DNA of 42,871 nucleotides from positions 1 to 42,871 of the forward strand of contig JAGVYP010000034.1 of NCBI GenBank assembly GCA_018303205.1, read 5' to 3'. This DNA comes from Candidatus Woesearchaeota archaeon. GTDB lineage: Archaea > Nanobdellota > Nanobdellia > Woesearchaeales > JAGWAF01. Under the pieces are notes generated by a model. It ran no database searches and was not told the origin of the DNA. It was given only the letters and a program-made list of their open reading frames with translations. A program made the position numbers and the translations under genes. Position 1 is the stretch's first letter. Every line of letters starts with the position of its first letter. Positions 24,321 through 30,090 of this stretch are shown here, one piece after another.

Positions 24321-25511
24321 TTATCCAAAAAAGCCATAAAACATCAAGATAAGAAGAGTAAACAAGAAGACAAAAGAAATGTATTTCCAAATGGCATGAG
24401 CTTTCTTTTTGTCTTTCATCATACATTCTAAAGCTGTCTTTAACATTCTGCCACCGTCAATAGGACCTAAAGGAACCAAATTAAAAAGGCCAATACCGAG
24501 ATTGAGCAAGAAAAGCCAATAAAATAAGCCCGTAATCCAAATAAGGATATTAGGAAGCCATGAGCCATATTTTTCTTTTACTTCTTCTTTGATATCAGAA
24601 GATTGTTTTACATACACTCCTAAGTAGGGATCATCGCCATCTCCTGGCTTTTCCTTTAAAGTAATTTGATACGTTGTTCTATTTGTTGTAAGAGCAATGG
24701 TTTCTCCTGCTTTGACTTCTTCATCAAGAAAATCTTGAAAAGTTTCAAGTTCTCTCATTTCCTTGCCATTCATCTTGGTAACCACTTCTCCTACATGCAC
24801 GCCAGCATCTTCAGCAGGACTTGTTACATTATCAACAAGATAGTATCCTGTAATCTCAACACCGGTTTGTTCTACTAAAGGGTTGACTGCGCCGTACACT
24901 AAAAGCGCAAAGATACCCAAAGAAAGAAAACCTAGAATGATATTTGAAAAAGGACCAGCAGCAAAAACAGCTAATTGATGGGAAACCTTTTTCTTTCCCA
25001 TGATCTTTTCATCAGGCTCAACAAATGCTGCAGGAATAATAGGAACGAGCACTCCTAAAAAAGCAAAACCACTTGAAGTAACAGGAATCTTATGAGCACG
25101 GGCAACAACACCATGGGAAAACTCATGCACAGTTGCAATAATGAAGAGAGAAATGATCCAATAAAAGAAAGGAACATAGAAAATACCCTCAGCCTTTATC
25201 GGCAAAACAGGAACTACACCCGGAACAGCTTTTTCAAGAACAAAAAGCTCAGTAAGATTTTTTAATAACTCAAAAGCAAGCAAAGCCATACCTATAAAAC
25301 CAACAATGATACCTATAAAACCAAGCACTTTGATAGTTCTCGGCCATTTTGTTGCAAGCTTGTCCATCCAAGATAAACCAAGCTTTGTTCTCAGCATAGC
25401 AAAATAGAAAAGAGGAAAAAAACCCTGCCACTGAATCTTCTTTCTTTTTTGAAAGATAAAAATGCTGAGAAGAATAACAAAAATAATTGCGGCAATTGAT
25501 TCAGGATCCAT
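24321..25511 (-). CDS. Site-2-type membrane metalloprotease (M50)
   Basis: This intramembrane zinc protease cuts membrane-anchored substrates. The metal site is complete: HEFSH with H129, E130 and H133 in helix ATVHEFSHGVVARAH, and NLVPLGPIDGGRM with D352 as third ligand. A PDZ domain (about 215-300, SPAEDAGVHVGEVVTKMNG) sits between the catalytic helices, giving about six membrane segments in 396 residues. The start lies 3 nt after the end of eL40 on the same strand, so it is probably the last gene of the aIF5A-eL40 transcript. The substrate is unknown. Confidence 0.92.
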   Translation of the reverse strand: MDPESIAAIIFVILLSIFIFQKRKKIQWQGFFPLFYFAMLRTKLGLSWMDKLATKWPRTIKVLGFIGIIVGFIGMALLAFELLKNLTELFVLEKAVPGVVPVLPIKAEGIFYVPFFYWIISLFIIATVHEFSHGVVARAHKIPVTSSGFAFLGVLVPIIPAAFVEPDEKIMGKKKVSHQLAVFAAGPFSNIILGFLSLGIFALLVYGAVNPLVEQTGVEITGYYLVDNVTSPAEDAGVHVGEVVTKMNGKEMRELETFQDFLDEEVKAGETIALTTNRTTYQITLKEKPGDGDDPYLGVYVKQSSDIKEEVKEKYGSWLPNILIWITGLFYWLFLLNLGIGLFNLVPLGPIDGGRMLKTALECMMKDKKKAHAIWKYISFVFLFTLLILMFYGFFG

Positions 25512-25514
25512 GGT

Positions 25515-25676
25515 TTATTTCTTTCGTTTTGGTCTAAAGTTGTGGGCACCACAATTTTTACACGTTACCTTCTTTGCCAATACCTTAGCCATCGATGTTT
25601 TAAGTACAGACTTGCAGCCCTTACAAACAAACTTATTTTTGAAAAGACGAACATCTGCTTCATGAAATTTTACCAT
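25515..25676 (-). CDS. rpl40e: Large-subunit ribosomal protein eL40
   Basis: A 53-residue frame starts at ATG 25676: MVKFHEADVRLFKNKFVCKG, with zinc ligands C18-x2-C21 and C39-x2-C42, ending CGAHNFRPKRKK. The basic end and the CxxC-x17-CxxC ribbon match archaeal L40e. It lies between aIF5A (10 nt upstream) and the site-2 protease (3 nt downstream) on the same strand, a compact three-gene unit. Confidence 0.88.
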   Translation of the reverse strand: MVKFHEADVRLFKNKFVCKGCKSVLKTSMAKVLAKKVTCKNCGAHNFRPKRKK

Positions 25677-25686
25677 GTGTTTTCAC

Positions 25687-26091
25687 CTAATCGGGTTTTA
25701 TTTGCTTCATAACTCTATCGCTTAAAATAACCCAGTATAAAATGTTTGATCCTTCCTTACATTCTGTCTTTAACTCTTCTGGGATGATCATATCAAAAGT
25801 TTCATATGTTTCAGAATCCATGACATTAGCACTATTACCATGGATGGATAAGACTTGAGCTGTTTTCTTTTCAATGACTGGAACATCAATATTATCATGA
25901 CCTGGAAGAACAACAACCCTTTTTTTATCATCAATAAGACCAACACCGGTTAAACGCACCTTTGCGTGACCATGCTTTCCTGGCCTTGAAGTTTGTGTAT
26001 CCACAACCTTACAAGCAAAACCTTCAATAACCACATAGTTACCTGGCTTTAAAGTTCCAATAGACGCTTGTTTTGTACTTCCTTCGGTCAT
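25687..26091 (-). CDS. Translation factor aIF5A
   Basis: aIF5A relieves ribosome stalling, for example at proline stretches, and carries a hypusine-type lysine. The modification loop SRPGKHGHAKVR is present with K39, and the C-terminal OB fold runs from about residue 70. I chose ATG 26091 (134 residues) over the in-frame ATG at 26118: AGAGGAAGAG precedes it, and the TATA-like TATTTATAAAG about 26130-26140 would place the transcript start at or after 26118. No deoxyhypusine synthase is in this window. Confidence 0.95.
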   Translation of the reverse strand: MTEGSTKQASIGTLKPGNYVVIEGFACKVVDTQTSRPGKHGHAKVRLTGVGLIDDKKRVVVLPGHDNIDVPVIEKKTAQVLSIHGNSANVMDSETYETFDMIIPEELKTECKEGSNILYWVILSDRVMKQIKPD

Positions 26092-26169
26092 AGACTCTTC
26101 CTCTCTACCCGTGGGCATGGGTTTCTTTATAAATATTGCGGTGGAAATTTAGGAAAGCCCTTATCCGGT

Positions 26170-26568
26170 CTAATTTTTGAATTTTTCAATCAAGACCTTC
26201 AAATCGAGGAGCATTTGGGATGCCTCTTCTTGAGTAACCGTTTTTCCATAATAGTTAATACCATTCCTTACTTTTCTTGCATTATCAAAAATATCTCCTT
26301 CCATGGAAAAGTGAAGAATCTCTTTTAAGAACGCTGTATAACATTCATGATTGTAAATCTTAAAGCCTTTTTCCATTGCAACGCATTCAAGATATTCTCT
26401 TAAAGCATCATAGAGGAGGATAATTTTTCCTATGAAAAGATGCTCAGGCAGTGCATTTGCAGATTCTATTTTTAGCTGTGCAATTTCTTTTGTAGATTTT
26501 ATGAAATTAACATCTTTTGAAACATTTTTTACTATTCTTGTTTTTATGCACGCTGTCCAATCTGTCAT
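26170..26568 (-). CDS. HEPN-domain protein of a HEPN-MNT pair
   Basis: This 132-residue all-helical protein carries the HEPN signature RKVRNGINYYGK near residues 98-109. The second position of the classic R-x4-6-H nuclease motif is Tyr/Gly rather than His, so ribonuclease activity is uncertain. It overlaps the nucleotidyltransferase gene by 4 nt, the usual arrangement in HEPN-MNT toxin-antitoxin systems, where the HEPN protein is the toxin and the MNT protein silences it by nucleotidylation. Confidence 0.8.
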   Translation of the reverse strand: MTDWTACIKTRIVKNVSKDVNFIKSTKEIAQLKIESANALPEHLFIGKIILLYDALREYLECVAMEKGFKIYNHECYTAFLKEILHFSMEGDIFDNARKVRNGINYYGKTVTQEEASQMLLDLKVLIEKFKN

Positions 26569-27080
26569 GACCAGACCCCCCTGAGTTTATATCCACTCAG
26601 AATATTATTTAAGAGCTCCTTATTTTTTACATCGTCCTTATTTTTGAAGATAAAAAGCTGTATTGTTCTACCTAATTTTTTTTCAAAAGTATTCAAAGAA
26701 ATCTCTTTTTTTGTCGGGGTGAAGATGGCAAGATCAATATCTGAATTTGGTGTTACTTCAGCTTTTGATAATGAACCAAAGAGTATGACGACAGAAGAAA
26801 AAAATTCATTCGAAAGAACCTTAAGCAATCCTAACTTTTCAAACATAAGTCTCCAGTATATCCTTTGGATATCAACAAAAACAGGACTGTCTTTATCGGT
26901 ATAATAATAGAAATACTGCTTATCTATTTCCTTCTTTAACACGCCTTCATGGTGGTATTCTTCTAAGAGCTTTGATGCTGTGGGTGCACTTATTTTTTGT
27001 AGTCTTGCGAATTCCCGAACATGGATTCTTCTATAATTATCGTTAAAAAATGGCTTTAAATCGTTAAATAATTTTAACAT
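26565..27080 (-). CDS. HTH-MNT nucleotidyltransferase (antitoxin-like)
   Basis: Residues 1-62 form a winged helix (VREFARLQKISAPTASKLLE, then a wing with KQYFYYYTD). Residues 85-171 are a minimal nucleotidyltransferase with GSLSKAEVTPNSDIDLAIF: G102-S103 and the metal-binding pair D114/D116. The third carboxylate of active enzymes is not obvious near IQLFIF. It precedes its HEPN partner with a 4-nt overlap. Four palindromic sites around its promoter suggest that the winged helix represses its own operon. Confidence 0.85.
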   Translation of the reverse strand: MLKLFNDLKPFFNDNYRRIHVREFARLQKISAPTASKLLEEYHHEGVLKKEIDKQYFYYYTDKDSPVFVDIQRIYWRLMFEKLGLLKVLSNEFFSSVVILFGSLSKAEVTPNSDIDLAIFTPTKKEISLNTFEKKLGRTIQLFIFKNKDDVKNKELLNNILSGYKLRGVWS

Positions 27081-27158
27081 CTGTTAAATAATATTGACAC
27101 TACTATATAAAGATTTCTATTGTTAAAATAAAATTACAAGTGTTAAATTAAATTTACA
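27062..27158. promoter_or_regulatory. Four 18-bp operator-like palindromes at the HEPN-MNT promoter
   Basis: Sites at 27062-27079 (inside the first codons), 27082-27099, 27121-27138 and 27141-27158 follow TGTTAAA-n4-TTnACA; the first reads this way on the minus strand. Starts are spaced 20, 39 and 20 bp, so they form two pairs. The minus-strand TATA-like TCTTTATATAG (about 27105-27115) lies between the pairs. The 20-bp spacing places dimers on the same face of DNA. Autoregulation by the HTH-MNT protein is inferred. Confidence 0.7.
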
Positions 27159-27167
27159 ATTTGGTAA

Positions 27168-27587
27168 TTAGAATTTTTTTCTTTTTTTGATAATGCTCGT
27201 AATTACTACAAAAGAAACACTTCCTAGCAAACCAGCTGCCATATCGCTTAAGGCATCCAAAATATCAGGAGAATACCATTTCAACTGTTCTGAAAGATCG
27301 GGTAAAGAAATCCAAAGCAAAAACTCAAAAATCTCCCAGACAAAACTACCCAGAAGAGCAAAGCTTAGAACAGAAAAAATAAACAAAAAAGAAGAGGGCT
27401 TTGAGGAAAAATAATCATGCCTTTGAGCGGTATACACAAAAATCATAGCTAAGAATAGACCACCGAGAAGATGCTGTGGAATATCAATGAGCACTTCACC
27501 AGAATACAGATCATAAAAAACTGCAAAGATATGAATAGATAAAATAATAAGAAAGACCATAATCAAATGGAAAAACTTTGTTTTCAT
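27168..27587 (-). CDS. DUF2238/VanZ-like membrane protein
   Basis: The 139-residue protein has four membrane segments (about 6-26, 40-53, 66-90, 112-133). The pattern PQHLLGGLFLAM, then WEIFEFLLW and DILDALSDMAAGLLGS, matches small membrane proteins of the DUF2238 type, in which acidic and histidine residues line the membrane core. The biochemical role of that family is not established. Expression is probably driven from the A/T-rich region at 27590-27625 (CTTTATAAAAA on the minus strand). Confidence 0.65.
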   Translation of the reverse strand: MKTKFFHLIMVFLIILSIHIFAVFYDLYSGEVLIDIPQHLLGGLFLAMIFVYTAQRHDYFSSKPSSFLFIFSVLSFALLGSFVWEIFEFLLWISLPDLSEQLKWYSPDILDALSDMAAGLLGSVSFVVITSIIKKRKKF

Positions 27588-27654
27588 AACGTGATAAAAA
27601 AAGCTTTTTTTATAAAGATGAGTTATGATAAGATGAATAGAGGGCCATACCCAA

Positions 27655-27691
27655 TTTTTAGATTTGAGACTACGAACGACGAAAAAGCCCC
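27655..27691 (+). repeat. Left arm of an inverted repeat around a surface-protein gene
   Basis: TTTTTAGATTTGAGA (27655-27669) and GAAAAAGCCCC (27681-27691) recur in reverse complement at 28745-28731 and 28686-28676, on the other side of the gene at 27788. The spacer between the two blocks is 11 nt here and 44 nt on the right. A short TAGAGG/CCTCTA pair frames the left arm. Confidence 0.5.
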
Positions 27692-27787
27692 CCTAATAAC
27701 TTCCTCTATTTCCCTTTTGCTTATTGGAAAAACAAAACATTAAAATAGTCTAAGACTTGAAATCCCATAGAACAGAGGTGTTATATC

Positions 27788-28513
27788 ATGAAAAACAGCT
27801 CCAATTTTATTGTCCTTTCAATTGTTGCTATAGTTGCTATAGTATCTTTAGTTATCCTTACCACTGGAAATTCACAATCTTTTCGTGTAGGTTCATCTGA
27901 TGATCTCGTTGGTGAAGCCAAATATGCTACGAGTTCTACGTCGCAAGGAGAATTTTCACAAACAGAAGATGTATATCTAACACAAGATAGGTTCTATGAA
28001 CCAGAAAATTATTTTAGTTGTGATTCAGATAAAGATTTATCAAATATTGTATATTTAAATCCTGTAGATTCACTAAAGCTTGGTGGTCAACTTGTTTTAG
28101 AGACTGTTCCTAATAAATGTGGTGAACCTGATAAGTGTTGGAGGGTAGATGAGTTGACTACTTCTTTTTATAGGGACGGTACAACTAAAACTTCAAGAAA
28201 AAAGGGTGAACAGCATGGATGTTCAAAACCAGAATGTAAATGTGATTTTAGCGTTTCCGGAGATGAAACAAAATTAGGACTTCCTACATCTATTCACTAT
28301 GGTCCAGATCCAGACTTTTATGAATCAGACCCTTACCTCCCAGATCCAGAGCAAGCTCCTCCAGGATGGTATGGCGATGACGATCCAAATCAACCAGATA
28401 CCACAAGTTGGATATTCCTCTTTGAATTTGGAGAAGATGATAATGAACCTCCAGCTGATCCTTGGAAGAAGGAAGTTCAAACTGTTGGAGTTTTGAATCC
28501 ATGTACAACTTAG
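27788..28513 (+). CDS. Membrane-anchored surface protein, Cys- and Pro-rich
   Basis: The 241-residue product starts MKNSSNFIVLSIVAIVAIVS, one N-terminal membrane helix, followed by an outer domain with paired cysteines (CGEPDKC, CSKPECKC) and a proline/aspartate-rich stretch (about 175-230, YGPDPDFYESDPYLPDPEQ). The helix type resembles that of the surface protein at 40026. SD-like GAGGTG lies before the ATG. The stop codon TAG forms the first bases of the outermost stem of a family 1 element, and the gene sits between arms of a separate inverted repeat. No homologue is recognised. Confidence 0.6.
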   Translation: MKNSSNFIVLSIVAIVAIVSLVILTTGNSQSFRVGSSDDLVGEAKYATSSTSQGEFSQTEDVYLTQDRFYEPENYFSCDSDKDLSNIVYLNPVDSLKLGGQLVLETVPNKCGEPDKCWRVDELTTSFYRDGTTKTSRKKGEQHGCSKPECKCDFSVSGDETKLGLPTSIHYGPDPDFYESDPYLPDPEQAPPGWYGDDDPNQPDTTSWIFLFEFGEDDNEPPADPWKKEVQTVGVLNPCTT

Positions 28514-28658
28514 AGCCTATCTCACTAGGTGAGAATCATTGCGTAGACTTGCTGCTCCTTTGATCGCAGATACTACCAAAATCGAGCTGCACCAATCGCT
28601 CGATTTTGTGATCTTGCTACAAGGCAATGATTCTCACGCACCAACTGGGATAGGTTCT
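28512..28658 (+). repeat. Family 1 structured element, copy E, with extra outer stem
   Basis: Outer stem AGAGCCTATC (28512-28521) pairs with GATAGGTTCT (28649-28658). The next stem GTGAGAATCATTGC pairs fully with GCAATGATTCTCAC. Then GTAG/CTAC, hairpin CTGC-TCCTTTGATC-GCAG, and AAATCGAGC/GCTCGATTT around TGCACCAATC. This is the only copy with CC in place of TG in that loop. It starts inside the stop codon of the upstream gene. Confidence 0.85.
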
Positions 28659-28675
28659 TAATCTTTTCTTTTTTC

Positions 28676-28745
28676 GGGGCTTTTTCACTCCGTATTTTTG
28701 GTCAGAAGCTTCGGCTTCTTCCTTTCTTTTTCTCAAATCTAAAAA
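28676..28745 (-). repeat. Right arm of an inverted repeat, with hairpins
   Basis: This is the reverse-complement counterpart of 27655-27691. Between the two conserved blocks it contains AGAAGC-TTCG-GCTTCT, a UUCG-type tetraloop hairpin. Just beyond it, towards the SprT-like gene, CGTTCGGTCGTTGCGACGACG can form a further hairpin. It may serve as the 3' end of the minus-strand gene at 28790. Confidence 0.45.
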
Positions 28746-28789
28746 CTCTCACATTCGTTCGGTCGTTGCGACGACGTGCATAAAGAGAA

Positions 28790-29473
28790 TTACCTTCTAA
28801 AAAACCTAAATAATCCTCGTGATGCTCTTTTCTGTTCTTGAGGTTTTCTTGGCAAATACTTCAATCGCCTTTCGCAGTTTTCTGCATTTTCAAATCTTGC
28901 TTCGTCCTCCCTAAATGCAAAGGTATGAGAATGGGATCTTCCTGCCTTATGGGAAAACTTATGTTTTTTATGCAACATCTCATGATATAAAACATATTCG
29001 AGCAGTTCTTCATCAGATTGTAAGGCTTTGCTTATCGTAATCATATCAGAACCATAATCATAACTTCCCAGTTTTCGTGTTGAATAGGATCCCCAGACAA
29101 GATTAGGCTTGTCTAACATGTTTCCTAAATATTTTTCATTTACACTGTTAAAATGGGCTAAAAGAACAGTATCTACCTTATCCTTAGGAACAGCAATATG
29201 TACATGTTTGAGAAAATTATGATAGACTTCCATGTTGTACGTTTTTATTGTTTTATTTTTGAAAAGTTTAGACAATAATTCTTGTAAGAGACCTATTTTG
29301 ATATCTTTGCTTACTCCCCTCCATTGTTTGCTTAACTTAAAAGTAAGATGTTGAGAACGCAAAGACACATTTGCATTATAACCTTTAAAATGACCAGAAT
29401 AATTCACATTTGCTACGAATGTAAATTCTTTTTCAGGATACAACCCCTTATATGCTTCTTCTACCATGTCCAT
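28790..29473 (-). CDS. SprT/M48-like zinc metalloprotease domain protein
   Basis: The 227-residue protein carries HExxH: YHEMLHKKHKF with H164, E165 and H168, followed by SHSHTFAFREDEARF, where SprT-like proteases place a third His ligand. The preceding sequence SKALQSDEELLEYVLYHE fits the SprT/YgjP-type family, metallopeptidases that act on DNA-protein crosslinks or are uncharacterised. The N-terminal 120 residues are basic and beta-rich. No signal peptide, so it is cytoplasmic. Confidence 0.75.
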   Translation of the reverse strand: MDMVEEAYKGLYPEKEFTFVANVNYSGHFKGYNANVSLRSQHLTFKLSKQWRGVSKDIKIGLLQELLSKLFKNKTIKTYNMEVYHNFLKHVHIAVPKDKVDTVLLAHFNSVNEKYLGNMLDKPNLVWGSYSTRKLGSYDYGSDMITISKALQSDEELLEYVLYHEMLHKKHKFSHKAGRSHSHTFAFREDEARFENAENCERRLKYLPRKPQEQKRASRGLFRFFRR

Positions 29474-29504
29474 AGATGAAAGAAAAAGAAAGCAGTTTTT
29501 ATAC

Positions 29505-29843
29505 TTATGGCTCTGATTCTTTAGTGTTAGAAGGTAAAGCCCATCCTAAAAGAAAATCAAGAATCTGATCTGTACATTTCATTCGATGAGGAACTCGTGT
29601 TTTTTGTCTGTGCTCCATTATTTCACATCCTTCCATGAGTAAACCACCAAGAGTTACCCCTGTTACAGCTGCAGCAAATTCTCCTGGACGTTGATAGAAA
29701 AAACCCATTGAATAACCTAATGTTAATGCTCCTTCCATAACAACAACAGTTGACCAATTTCCTACACGAGAAGTCAATAAACGATCAGATAATGAAGCAG
29801 CAGAGTGCTGTGTCTCTAATTCATAAGTTGTTTGCATGTTCAA
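29505..29843 (-). CDS. Small membrane-associated hypothetical protein
   Basis: The 112-residue product has two moderately hydrophobic segments (about 29-48 and 56-72, WSTVVVMEGALTLGYSMGFF and AAAVTGVTLGGLLMEG) and a basic segment. It lies 31 nt upstream of the SprT-like gene on the same strand, so the two may be co-transcribed. No family is recognised. Confidence 0.5.
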   Translation of the reverse strand: MNMQTTYELETQHSAASLSDRLLTSRVGNWSTVVVMEGALTLGYSMGFFYQRPGEFAAAVTGVTLGGLLMEGCEIMEHRQKTRVPHRMKCTDQILDFLLGWALPSNTKESEP

Positions 29844-29889
29844 AAAAGAAAGCTAAGGTTATTTAAAAAACTACTGCACCATAATTTAC

Positions 29890-30090
29890 TTAAATCGGAT
29901 TACGGAGATTTGCTGCTCCGCGGGAAACGAGTTTCTCGCGGCTCAAAAATCTTCGATTTTTTGAGCGTCCCTCTCAGATTTTGCGAAAATTGAGCTGCAT
30001 GCACTTAAAAATCTTTGATTTTTAGTGCCTTCCGTTTCACTCCAGGAATCGCTCAATTTTCTGGTCTTGCTCCAAGGCAATCCTCTTTAA
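29890..30090 (+). repeat. Family 1 structured element, copy F, with hairpin insertions
   Basis: Outer pairing TTAAA-TC-GGATT with AATCC-TC-TTTAA, then GGAG/CTCC and the stem AAAATTGAGC/GCTCAATTTT. The CTGC hairpin loop is expanded by about 50 nt containing two hairpins (GGGAAAC-GAG-GTTTC-like, and CTCAAAAATC-TTCG-ATTTTTTGAG). The TGCATG|AATC loop is split by about 45 nt including CACTTAAAAATC/GATTTTTAGTG. The right end overlaps the aRF1 stop codon. Confidence 0.8.

Noticed and set aside
2427-30090. Family 1 copies as CRISPR repeats or integron attC sites
   Set aside because: Copies are dispersed and not regularly spaced, so not CRISPR. No GTTRRRY/RYYYAAC core sites and no integrase, so not attC.
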